Positions 25,285-32,681 of a DNA stretch of 36,987 nucleotides are shown here, piece after piece; within the stretch, counting starts at the first letter, position 1, and each line of letters starts with the position of its first letter. Origin of the DNA: JABJMC01 sp964459205 (GTDB taxonomy: Bacteria > Patescibacteriota > Gracilibacteria > UBA1369 > UBA12473); NCBI GenBank assembly GCA_964459205.1, contig CAYWKJ010000011.1, positions 1-36,987 of the forward strand, in the 5' to 3' direction. The notes under the pieces were generated by a model. That model made no database searches. It was not told the origin of the DNA and worked only from the letters and a program-made list of their open reading frames with translations. The translations under genes were made by a program, and so were the position numbers.

Positions 25285-26820
25285 ATGCTAAAGATTGCAG
25301 ATTCATTTCTGAAAGATTTTAAATGGTCTTCAAGGGTCGTTGCTTATATTCTTGGTGTTTTTATTGGCACGGACTTTATATATCCGGAATCACTATTTTG
25401 GAGTTTTTTTGATTTAAAGCACTGGGATAACGGGCTATTACAAGGTTTTGGCATTGTTCTATTAACCATTATTATCCCATTAGCTATTGCCATTATTAAT
25501 GAGGCAATTAACCGAAAAACTACAGAGGTAAATCATTTTCACGCTCTGGATATGCATGTAATCCTTGATAGGGTTTTTAAGGTGCGCCTTTTGCTTTTTT
25601 ATTCGTTCTTGATATTTCTCGTTTCTCTTTTTATTGGACTACCCGCTGATTCTATTCGCTTTACTTTAATTCTTGTTTATTTAATTAGTATTTTTAACCT
25701 ATTTCAGATAATTCTTGATGTTCATCGATGGCTTAAAGGAGATGTATGGGACTATCGCCTAAGTTATCTTAATAAACTTGAATCAAATGATGATCTACCT
25801 AGGGCTTGGAACTCTTTTTGGCAAGGAAGTATCATTACGTATCGCGAAGTAAAATTCTTCAAAACTTTTACCGCACGCGTTGACTCTCTGATCTATTCTA
25901 AGGAGTGGTCTGTTGCCGCGCATCTGATTAATGACTTTTCAGATTTTTTATTAAAACGTACAAACCATTTTTTAGTAGTTCACGATGAACTAATCTCAAC
26001 ATTGTTAAGGTGGCGCCATGCTGCTTGGTTGCTTTCCCTTAAATCTCGAGCTTCAAAAAACGCCATTTTATGGGGGAAGCAAGATGGTGTTGAGCGAACT
26101 CTAGATCGTACAATTACTCATCTTGGCGAGTATGCTTTTGATTCTAATGATTATTATGGATTTCTAAAATCGCTGGACGCTCATTTAGATAAAACTACTC
26201 ATAACGAACAATATACTGCTCATGTCATTCATTTATTTTGCAACCTTCTTTTCTTACATTATTCAAAAATTAGTAATTCGAACGTGTTTTGGCGTAACTC
26301 TTTTTTAGGAAAGTGTAAAATTAATTCATCCAAAATGAGCCTCCGTTCAAGTCTTGTTTTTGATAGGTTTGCACATATTGTATCGAAGCAAATTGGATCT
26401 GCTAAATCTGATAAACATGATAATCAGATCGATGATATAATTGATCGCCTTTTTCCTGCTTTTGACCCCCCTACCTTGGCTGTTATATTAATGATTCGCT
26501 ATTCTAGTTATGACCCTGAAAATCGAATGCGCTCTTTGATTCTTCACCCTTGGCCATTTGGTCTTCATATTGGGTCTCATCGGGTTATTCTTATTGATGC
26601 AAAGGATGATAGCTCTGAGATAAATCAACAGATAAGTCTTGATAAGTCAGCCACGTTTGATTTTGCTATGAAACTCTTTCCTTCGCTATTTACTAACACC
26701 TTCATCCAGCAATCTATTGAAGAATTGAAGCAATTAGAGGGATCTTATGATAGTGGTTCTTATGAAGAATTAAAGCGAGTAAAACTCTTGAAAGTATTTG
26801 AAGGACTCAGCTTAAAATAA
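25285..26820 (+). CDS. Unknown membrane protein, element cargo
   Basis: 511 residues. Four hydrophobic helices are predicted near 17-35, 50-72, 100-120 and 124-147, followed by a long soluble region of about 360 residues with many aromatic and basic residues. I recognise no domain and no enzymatic motif. It stands alone on the plus strand between the left end and integrase 1, a typical cargo position, and overlaps the integrase 3' end by 9 bp. The leader contains TATATT (25276-25281) only 3 bp before the ATG, so the leader would be very short or the promoter lies further upstream. A phage-defence role is possible because of position and architecture, but this is speculation. Confidence 0.75.
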   Translation: MLKIADSFLKDFKWSSRVVAYILGVFIGTDFIYPESLFWSFFDLKHWDNGLLQGFGIVLLTIIIPLAIAIINEAINRKTTEVNHFHALDMHVILDRVFKVRLLLFYSFLIFLVSLFIGLPADSIRFTLILVYLISIFNLFQIILDVHRWLKGDVWDYRLSYLNKLESNDDLPRAWNSFWQGSIITYREVKFFKTFTARVDSLIYSKEWSVAAHLINDFSDFLLKRTNHFLVVHDELISTLLRWRHAAWLLSLKSRASKNAILWGKQDGVERTLDRTITHLGEYAFDSNDYYGFLKSLDAHLDKTTHNEQYTAHVIHLFCNLLFLHYSKISNSNVFWRNSFLGKCKINSSKMSLRSSLVFDRFAHIVSKQIGSAKSDKHDNQIDDIIDRLFPAFDPPTLAVILMIRYSSYDPENRMRSLILHPWPFGLHIGSHRVILIDAKDDSSEINQQISLDKSATFDFAMKLFPSLFTNTFIQQSIEELKQLEGSYDSGSYEELKRVKLLKVFEGLSLK

Positions 26821-27699
26821 ATCCAACCGATTTAGGCTATCTTTAAGATTTTTTGGGGACATTCGTAAGTATACCATTGTTGAATTAATGCTACTATGCC
26901 CCATAATTTCTTTGAGCTTAACTAAGCTTAGCCCTTGCTCAACACTAATGCTTCCAAAAGTATGCCGTAGCGGATGTGGTGTAAATTTGACTCCGCTATG
27001 TATGGAAATCTTCTTACAAATGCGACTAATCGCCTTTTCGTTGAGAGGTTTGCTACTTTTCACTCCTGTAAACACCCATGTTGAATCTTTACCTCGTGCT
27101 TTACGCTCTCCTAAATAACATTTAAGAATTCGAGAGAGTTTGTAATGAATGGGGACGTAACGATCTTTCCCTCCTTTCCCTTGGCGTATAAGGATTTCTC
27201 CTTTTCGAATATTGATATCAGGCAACTGTAGGTTAAGAAGCTCACTAAGACGAATGCCTGTGTATAAAAATGTAGCTATGATCGTGTAGTTGCGAATTTG
27301 CTCAAACTCGTAGAACCAATGACAATTGAATGCCCCGTGAAGAACTTTTTCGGCCTCATCCCCCGTTAGTCGTCTAGGCAAAGTTTGAGGTTTTTTTGGT
27401 TTTTTGATTTTAAGGATAGGATTTTCTGTTAAATAGTTTTCATCAACGCACCAATTTAAAAAACGTTTCAAATATTTGTGATAATTGGAATAAGTACTAT
27501 ATGACCATTGGCGCTCTTCTTTTCCTGCATAAAAGAACTCACGGAGCGTTTCTAATGTAATTTCATCAATTGTTTGTAGTTTTGTCCTTTTTAGAAAGGT
27601 GCCAAAAGATGATCTCATACACCCAATTGTACGAATTGCTAGCCCCTCTTCAATGGAGCAATAACGCAAGAACTGTTTATGTAGATCAATTAAATTCAT
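26812..27699 (-). CDS. Tyrosine recombinase 1
   Basis: 295 residues with an N-terminal SAM-like core-binding domain (about 1-90) and a catalytic domain. All active-site residues are present: R150 (TGIRLSELL), K175 (GKGGKDR), H242 and R245 (HPLRH), H268 (GHSS) and Y277. The length matches XerC/D-like and phage-type integrases without a large arm-binding domain. The ATG overlaps the stop of the preceding gene (ATGA), so it is the last gene of a minus-strand operon. It is clearly related to integrase 2 of the same element. Confidence 0.93.
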   Translation of the reverse strand: MNLIDLHKQFLRYCSIEEGLAIRTIGCMRSSFGTFLKRTKLQTIDEITLETLREFFYAGKEERQWSYSTYSNYHKYLKRFLNWCVDENYLTENPILKIKKPKKPQTLPRRLTGDEAEKVLHGAFNCHWFYEFEQIRNYTIIATFLYTGIRLSELLNLQLPDINIRKGEILIRQGKGGKDRYVPIHYKLSRILKCYLGERKARGKDSTWVFTGVKSSKPLNEKAISRICKKISIHSGVKFTPHPLRHTFGSISVEQGLSLVKLKEIMGHSSINSTMVYLRMSPKNLKDSLNRLDLF

Positions 27700-28031
27700 T
27701 CAATTTCTTTAGATTCAATCATGTTTTTATAGCGCCTTTTTTTGTATTCCAGGCTAAGGCACCGCCTGCACCCTAGGCTTTTTGTTGCTGGATGCTTAAA
27801 TAGGACTCCCCTTCTCCCATCACAAATAGGGCATTTAAACCAAAGGCGTATTCCACCGAAATGAAGTTTCGTCTCATCGAGTTGAATATTGTAGCCCGAA
27901 GCTTTGATCTCCGATTTAATAAGCACTCGTTTTAGCTTTAACTTCGCTACATCCAAAAACTCTTTCACTGCAACGCGCTCGCACTCCTCCACTAAAAACT
28001 TTCCTAAATGATTTGGGGGTAATGAATTCAT
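27696..28031 (-). CDS. Zinc-ribbon protein, 111 residues
   Basis: Two CxxC pairs (C67/C70 and C88/C91) in WFKCPICDGRR and GCRRCLSLEYK form a zinc ribbon near the C terminus, followed by a basic tail. Similar small zinc-ribbon proteins occur in phages and integrative elements, but no function is assigned. Both ends overlap neighbours: the ATG shares one base with the stop of the gene before (TAATG), and the stop overlaps the integrase 1 start (ATGA). Tight coupling suggests joint expression with the recombinase. Confidence 0.7.
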   Translation of the reverse strand: MNSLPPNHLGKFLVEECERVAVKEFLDVAKLKLKRVLIKSEIKASGYNIQLDETKLHFGGIRLWFKCPICDGRRGVLFKHPATKSLGCRRCLSLEYKKRRYKNMIESKEIE

Positions 28032-28597
28032 TAGTCTTTTTGGTTAACCTGTTGATTCTGTGCCATGTAGGCATTCTTAATCTGAACATTGATAGGCTTG
28101 GATTTCATCTGAAGCAGTGTTTGAATAGCTGATAAAAAGTTGCGGTTTGCTCGATCCGCCTCCTTACTCGCAATCTTCATTACCTCAGCTTGGTGTTTCG
28201 AAATCGCTCCGTCGCTTGCGATAATATTTAGTAAATATCCTTGCTCAAGGATTCTTATATATGACATAGCGATAATGTCAGCCAAGGCATATTCCAGGTG
28301 TGTCTTACAATTATATTCTTCGATAGTTTTCTTGCGCAGCCTCATCATCATTCCTTCATGCGACTCTGGGATGGCCGCTAAAAAACTAAGTCCACCTTCA
28401 AAATTAAATTGATTTCGGAGGTTAGAAAATACTGATATTTCACTATCTGAAAGTTGGCCTTTCTCATACTTTTCTACTAATTTTGTTACTTCACGAGGGT
28501 CATCATACTTATTTCCACCAGCATACTTTCCTAGTGCCTTTTTAATAGCATCATCCGGCCGACGTTTTTTTCTGTTTTGAAGTTTTTTAGGATTCAT
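28031..28597 (-). CDS. Unknown 188-residue element protein
   Basis: Soluble and mostly helical, with a basic start (KKLQNRKKRRPDD). The C-terminal stretch NFLSAIQTLLQMKSKPINV followed by Q/N-rich sequence resembles hypothetical proteins found with phage and element DNA-processing genes, perhaps small-terminase-like; this is a weak impression. It is translationally coupled (TAATG) to the zinc-ribbon gene. No catalytic motif is visible. Confidence 0.55.
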   Translation of the reverse strand: MNPKKLQNRKKRRPDDAIKKALGKYAGGNKYDDPREVTKLVEKYEKGQLSDSEISVFSNLRNQFNFEGGLSFLAAIPESHEGMMMRLRKKTIEEYNCKTHLEYALADIIAMSYIRILEQGYLLNIIASDGAISKHQAEVMKIASKEADRANRNFLSAIQTLLQMKSKPINVQIKNAYMAQNQQVNQKD

Positions 28598-28666
28598 ATT
28601 TAGACTTGTTAATGGATAGTAGTTTGAAATTTTATTCTTATATAAAAGTGCTTTTCACACTACTCT

Positions 28667-29716
28667 TTAAGGATTATTCTCAAATAACTCTTGAGCAAAG
28701 TCCCCGATTAGCTCGAAATGTGTCGTATTACCCTTTCCTTTTTTCGTGGATACCTCTCCATTATTTTCCATTCTTTTTAATGCCGTGTTGAGTGTTGTCC
28801 TCCCAATATCAATCCCTTCGACTTTTAATGCATCTAAAAGCTGCTGCTTATACATTTGCCCATTTTCACTAAGTAACTCACGGATAACCGCCATAGATTC
28901 CTCCACTTTATTTCGCCTTTCAGAAACGTTTTCTCCAGCAAAAACAAAGCTCATTCTATCTTGAGAATCTTGAACCTCCAGCTTGAAGGGGTTCATTTCT
29001 ATATCCTGTCGTAACTTCGATTGAGTAACTGTTAATTCAGTGCCAGATTCATTTTTAACAATAGCCAATTGGCAATCTAAGGCAGCTAGAATATCCGAAG
29101 ACCCTCGCATATCAGCTCCGGAGATTCTCTGACCTGGGTTAGTTTTCCGATTATGATGAGTAAACATAACAACTATGTCCTTTTGTGTGAATTTTTTTAA
29201 ACGACTGAAAACCCATGACATATCCTTTGCACTATTCTCTTCCTTGGAGTGGATTCGCACTAAGGAATCGAAAATAATTAGCTTTACCCCCTCGGTTATA
29301 CAAAACTCTAACTCTCTATTTAGGCGTTCATCATTCTCCAAACAAAATTCACTATGAGTATGAAAATAAATTGGCGCACTAAAATCATCACTAAGCTTAA
29401 GGATGCGATCTCTCAGAAGGCGAAGGCTATTTTCTTCATCAACAATCAAAACTTTTGTTTGTTTTGTATCAAATTGGGCGAATAATTTTTTCCCTTTGGA
29501 AACTGCCAAGCTTACTGCCAACATAATCCAACTTTTATAATTTCCGGGAGGACCAGATATACAGGTGAGACCATTGCCAGGGATTAGTCCATCTATAAGC
29601 CATTCAGGCTCAGAAAATTCCATGCTCATAAGATGAGAAAGAAGTATTGGCTGTGAAGATAGCTCTTTTTCAATTAATTGCATCCGTTCTTTGATCTGTT
29701 TGTTGGAAATTTTCAT
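28667..29716 (-). CDS. RepA-like RecA-fold ATPase with C-terminal winged helix
   Basis: 349 residues. Walker A GPPGNYKS lies at 55-62, VLIVDEEN near 90, Walker B LIIFDSLVRI near 147, and VMFTHHNRKT with a following GADMRGSSDI typical of the AAA_25/RepA hexameric helicase family. A C-terminal region of about 60 residues (GRTTLNTALKRMENNGEV) looks like a winged helix for DNA binding. Such proteins unwind plasmid origins. It starts 2 bp after the stop of the CHC2 protein gene, making a primase-helicase pair. Confidence 0.85.
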   Translation of the reverse strand: MKISNKQIKERMQLIEKELSSQPILLSHLMSMEFSEPEWLIDGLIPGNGLTCISGPPGNYKSWIMLAVSLAVSKGKKLFAQFDTKQTKVLIVDEENSLRLLRDRILKLSDDFSAPIYFHTHSEFCLENDERLNRELEFCITEGVKLIIFDSLVRIHSKEENSAKDMSWVFSRLKKFTQKDIVVMFTHHNRKTNPGQRISGADMRGSSDILAALDCQLAIVKNESGTELTVTQSKLRQDIEMNPFKLEVQDSQDRMSFVFAGENVSERRNKVEESMAVIRELLSENGQMYKQQLLDALKVEGIDIGRTTLNTALKRMENNGEVSTKKGKGNTTHFELIGDFAQELFENNP

Positions 29717-29718
29717 TT

Positions 29719-30303
29719 TTAATGATTTAAAAGATAGGAAATGGAATCAGGAAATGATAAATCATGAAATTCGCGAACAAAGGTGATTACATCGCCTCCT
29801 TTACCACAGCCAAAACAGTAAAAGGAGTTAGTCTCTGGATAAAAAACACAAGACTCTGTTCTTTCCTGATGAAAAGGACAAATACTTTTAGGGTGATTCC
29901 CCATTCGCGTTAAGTTTAAGTTATTCATTTCAGCAATCTCCAAAATACACCTAGAACGAGCCTTTTCTCGGTTTGATTCATTATTTATTATGACTTTTGA
30001 ATTTCCATTAAGAACTCTCTTTATAAAAGCAATTTGCCTCTCTATTTCTATTAATTTTGGAACTTCTAATTGCTCAATGCAGCCATGCATTAAAATTTGC
30101 CCACTATGATTATAAAACTGTGACTTTCTCAATTGAGCTTCAATGAAGCTAAGTATATGTCTTCTTTCTTCTCTTAATGAATCTAATTTTTCAGGTATAA
30201 CAAATTTTTGTGCTTCTGGGAATGCTTTGTATATAAATGTTGACGTGAACTTAGGAAGCGTCAACCTCCATGACTTTTCAACTTGTGCCATTGAATTATT
30301 CAT
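29719..30303 (-). CDS. CHC2 zinc-finger protein, primase-like without TOPRIM
   Basis: 194 residues. The C-terminal 55 or so residues carry a DnaG-type CHC2 zinc finger: CPFH near 142-145 and CFGC with GKGGDVITFV downstream, then LSFPDSISYLL. Residues 1-130 are unassigned and helical. The TOPRIM catalytic domain of DnaG is absent, so it is likely a DNA- or primer-recognition partner, or it works with the host primase. It directly precedes the RepA-like ATPase gene, a common plasmid/phage replication arrangement. Confidence 0.82.
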   Translation of the reverse strand: MNNSMAQVEKSWRLTLPKFTSTFIYKAFPEAQKFVIPEKLDSLREERRHILSFIEAQLRKSQFYNHSGQILMHGCIEQLEVPKLIEIERQIAFIKRVLNGNSKVIINNESNREKARSRCILEIAEMNNLNLTRMGNHPKSICPFHQERTESCVFYPETNSFYCFGCGKGGDVITFVREFHDLSFPDSISYLLNH

Positions 30304-30350
30304 AATGAGACCTTAAGTGACCTCATTAAAGCAAACGAGATTTAGTAAAC

Positions 30351-30381
30351 TGTGACACTCAATTCATGAAAACGTGTCACA
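30351..30381. promoter_or_regulatory. Inverted repeat upstream of the replication genes
   Basis: TGTGACAC (30351-30358) and GTGTCACA (30374-30381) form a perfect 8-bp inverted repeat with a 15-bp spacer, in the 80-bp gap between the 276-residue gene and the CHC2 gene. There is no T tract on the minus side, so an operator for a dimeric regulator or a replication protein site is more likely than a terminator. Confidence 0.5.
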
Positions 30382-30383
30382 AC

Positions 30384-31214
30384 TCATCTCTTCTCCTTAT
30401 AACTCTTCGGGTAATGTTGTTTTGCTCTATCCCTAGCTCTTTTCCGCTTAGTTCGAATACTATTTTTCAGCTTCTCTTCATCTCCATCTAATTTATTCTC
30501 ATCTAAGACATCAATAGCAATACTCAAATCGGAATATACTCCATCCTTTTCAATATCAGGCGCGGTAGATGGAATTTCCTCTCCCTTTTTATTTGTAAGT
30601 ATAAGAACTTCAATTTCTTTCTCAGGATTTTTAGCAGACTCCTTTGGGGCAACGCTCCTTTCATGCTCGTGTAATGCATCTAAAAAACCTCTTGCATGAT
30701 TATAATCATCAGAGTTAAGGGGATTATGAGGGACTAAACTAATCTCATGTTTTTCAGAGGGTTTACCAAAGTTTTTATATTTAGAAACTATACTCCAAGG
30801 AGTTGGAGTGGATATACTCCCCCAAACAATATAATCATAAATAGGTCCTTTAAAATTATCTTTCAAATCTGGATTTTCTCTAATGATTTCCTCTATTGAG
30901 TATGTTAAAAAATTGAGAGGGATTAGCTTATGAAGTTCATAATTTTTATCTTCAAAATCAGAATCTTTTGAATTCAAACTTCTAAATCTACTCTTAAACC
31001 AACCTCCTCGGATTGCGGCATCTGAATCGCGACTGAATTGTTCATACCAAGTTGAATAATCATCAACGTTTTTAAATCCGTTAGATGGTATTCCTAAGTA
31101 TTCTCTTATTTTACTTACCTTCTCTAAAAATTGCCCATCATCAACTAATCCGCTAACGAGGAATAAAAATTTTTCGCGATTTAAGGCGTGAGCCTTAGTA
31201 GGTTTCATATTCAT
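30384..31214 (-). CDS. Unknown 276-residue element protein
   Basis: Soluble and highly charged, with a very basic C-terminal tail (TKRKRARDRAKQHY). No family is recognised. It is the first gene of the minus-strand block, divergent from the structured RNA. A second ATG two codons in (31208) is an equally good start. The basic tail suggests nucleic-acid binding; a role in replication initiation or regulation is possible from position only. Confidence 0.65.
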   Translation of the reverse strand: MNMKPTKAHALNREKFLFLVSGLVDDGQFLEKVSKIREYLGIPSNGFKNVDDYSTWYEQFSRDSDAAIRGGWFKSRFRSLNSKDSDFEDKNYELHKLIPLNFLTYSIEEIIRENPDLKDNFKGPIYDYIVWGSISTPTPWSIVSKYKNFGKPSEKHEISLVPHNPLNSDDYNHARGFLDALHEHERSVAPKESAKNPEKEIEVLILTNKKGEEIPSTAPDIEKDGVYSDLSIAIDVLDENKLDGDEEKLKNSIRTKRKRARDRAKQHYPKSYKEKR

Positions 31215-31251
31215 AGATGGGCTTTGAGGTTACCATAAACATTAATTCTTG

Positions 31252-31280
31252 TTGAAGCCTTTAATCAAATAAAGTACACT
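31252..31280 (+). promoter_or_regulatory. Promoter of the pseudoknotted RNA
   Basis: TTGAAG (31252-31257) and TACACT (31275-31280) are 17 bp apart, each with four of six consensus bases. The predicted start near 31287 coincides with the first base of helix P1, which supports both the promoter and the RNA. Confidence 0.65.
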
Positions 31281-31286
31281 CTTTGT

Positions 31287-31425
31287 GTCGCTTAACACAT
31301 TTTAAATCCGTGAGGCATTTGCCTGTTTCCCCCGATATTGGGTGGAAGCGGGCACCTAGCCAATATCGGCTACTCCTCACGGAGCAAGTGTGTTGGGCGA
31401 CCTAGGTGCCCACTTTTGTTTTATT
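31287..31425 (+). ncRNA. Structured pseudoknot RNA (P1-P4), unknown class
   Basis: Four helices can be drawn. P1 is 16 bp, 31287-31302 with 31386-31401, including three G-U pairs. P2 is 8 bp, 31308-31315 with 31375-31382. P3 is 10 bp, 31332-31341 with 31360-31369. P4 is 10 bp, 31350-31359 in the P3 loop with 31402-31411 after P1, forming a pseudoknot. P4 abuts P3 and P1 with no unpaired base, allowing coaxial stacking. The G-U pairs argue for selection at RNA rather than DNA level. A T-rich run (ACTTTTGTTTTATT) follows P4, so the RNA may end there or act as a 5' leader of the gene at 31440. I do not match it to a known family. Confidence 0.75.
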
Positions 31426-31439
31426 AACCTTCTAAATTT

Positions 31440-31961
31440 ATGGACACAAAAAAATGCAAAAAATGTTCCGAAAACATCAAGAAAGAGGCTAAGCAATGTA
31501 GACACTGTGGTACTAAACAGGGGCTTGGCTTTCTAAAAGGATGTGGACTCGTCTTTCTTGTTTTTGTAGGCTTTATCATTATTTCTGCCGCGATCGGTGG
31601 TAATCACAATGAAAACATCGATCCCTCATCAATCATAGTTGACCAACCAAAAGAAGTCATCAGCATTAGCGCACGACAGCTTTATGATGAATATATAGAG
31701 AATCAGATTGCTGCTGACTTAAAATATGAAAATGAAATTCTCGAAATTTCTGGCACAGTTGATAGTATTGGGAAAGACATACTGGACAATATGTATGTCT
31801 CTCTTAAGACAAATGATCTTATAGGCTCAGTTCAATGTATGCTTGAAGATTCTGAGCTTGAAAAAGCGGTGAATCTTGCCAATGGACAAAGCATTATTGT
31901 TCAGGGAGAGGTTTCCGGATTTCTTGTGAATGTTATTTTAAGGGATTGCACAATTCAATAA
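31440..31961 (+). CDS. Zinc-ribbon, one-TM protein with OB-fold (tRNA_anti-like) domain
   Basis: 173 residues. An N-terminal zinc ribbon (C6, C9, C20, C23) is followed by one membrane helix near 30-52. A C-terminal beta domain (about 76-173) contains ILEISGTVDSIGKDILDNMY and GQSIIVQGEVSGF, resembling the tRNA_anti-like OB fold. The function of this fold combination is unknown. It begins 28 nt after helix P4 of the structured RNA and may be controlled by it. It converges with the HEPN-like gene. Confidence 0.75.
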   Translation: MDTKKCKKCSENIKKEAKQCRHCGTKQGLGFLKGCGLVFLVFVGFIIISAAIGGNHNENIDPSSIIVDQPKEVISISARQLYDEYIENQIAADLKYENEILEISGTVDSIGKDILDNMYVSLKTNDLIGSVQCMLEDSELEKAVNLANGQSIIVQGEVSGFLVNVILRDCTIQ

Positions 31962-32100
31962 GCTTATATATTTCTTCTCCTATAACCTATAGCCACCTCA
32001 CCCATCCCCTTTTTCGCTTAAGTAGCCTAAGATAACTTATCCTCTGACCGCCGGCCTATCAGGCTTCTGGTTTGCTGTGGTAAATAGAAACTCTCTTTCT
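31962..32100. other. Convergent intergenic gap, possible decayed att
   Basis: This 139-bp gap between two convergent genes holds no ORF or clear terminator. Bases 32041-32063 match the inner part of the tRNA-Arg att repeat at 18 of 23 positions, starting CCTCTGACC. Its left flank has TTTTTCGCTTA, close to the TTTTTGGCTTA motif at the element ends. Either could be chance. Confidence 0.25.
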
Positions 32101-32637
32101 TTAAAATGAAAGTGCTTCGTCTGAGAATAGTGAAATCTCTTCGGATAATTCAATCACTTCTTTAGTCTTTCTTCTGATGTCTCCTGGCTTTATTACGATG
32201 TTTTTGAATCTGACTAACCCTGATTCTTTATCGCTTAAAATTTTTGTCCTTACGTTCCCATTCTTTTGCACCGTTCCCCAGTTCGCGTGCGCTAGTGTGT
32301 TTCGGAATTCGCTCAAGGAAATCAAATTTTTCTTAATCGAATTTAATTGTCTTTTTTGTCCTTTTTGAGCGGCGCTTTCAAGCCTGGCATACATCCGATA
32401 GAATAGCCCTATTTTTTGTCTCATTGCCATCCGTTCCATTATTGAGTAACCCATCTCGTGTGCTCTGTCACTAATAATTTCGGCGATTGCAATATTCAAT
32501 TCATGCTCTAATTCACTAAAGTTCATCAAAAATTCACCAATAGATTCACTGTAGACTTTAACCGCCTTATTAAAATAACCGGTGTCAACGTAATCGTATT
32601 GTTCCATCTCTTCCCATTCATCTGATGTGTTACCCAT
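32101..32637 (-). CDS. HEPN-like protein
   Basis: 178 residues, nearly all helical. FRNTLAHANW at 111-120 contains the RNxxxH motif (R112, N113, H117) that is catalytic in HEPN RNases of toxin-antitoxin and abortive infection systems. The upstream helices (SELEHELNIAIAEII) fit the four-helix HEPN bundle. No MNT-type antitoxin gene is adjacent. It lies 44 bp after the integrase 2 start-to-stop frame on the same strand and may be cotranscribed with it. The family is suggested by the motif; RNase activity and toxicity are inference. Confidence 0.65.
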   Translation of the reverse strand: MGNTSDEWEEMEQYDYVDTGYFNKAVKVYSESIGEFLMNFSELEHELNIAIAEIISDRAHEMGYSIMERMAMRQKIGLFYRMYARLESAAQKGQKRQLNSIKKNLISLSEFRNTLAHANWGTVQKNGNVRTKILSDKESGLVRFKNIVIKPGDIRRKTKEVIELSEEISLFSDEALSF

Positions 32638-32681
32638 AGCATTGTTTTATTTAGGGTTATTTTAACGAAATTTAAGATCTT

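Noticed and set aside
31321..31350. Alternative local hairpin TTCC/GGAA and CCC/GGG within the RNA
   Set aside because: Much shorter than P3 and incompatible with it; could be a transient folding intermediate, but not listed as a separate structure.
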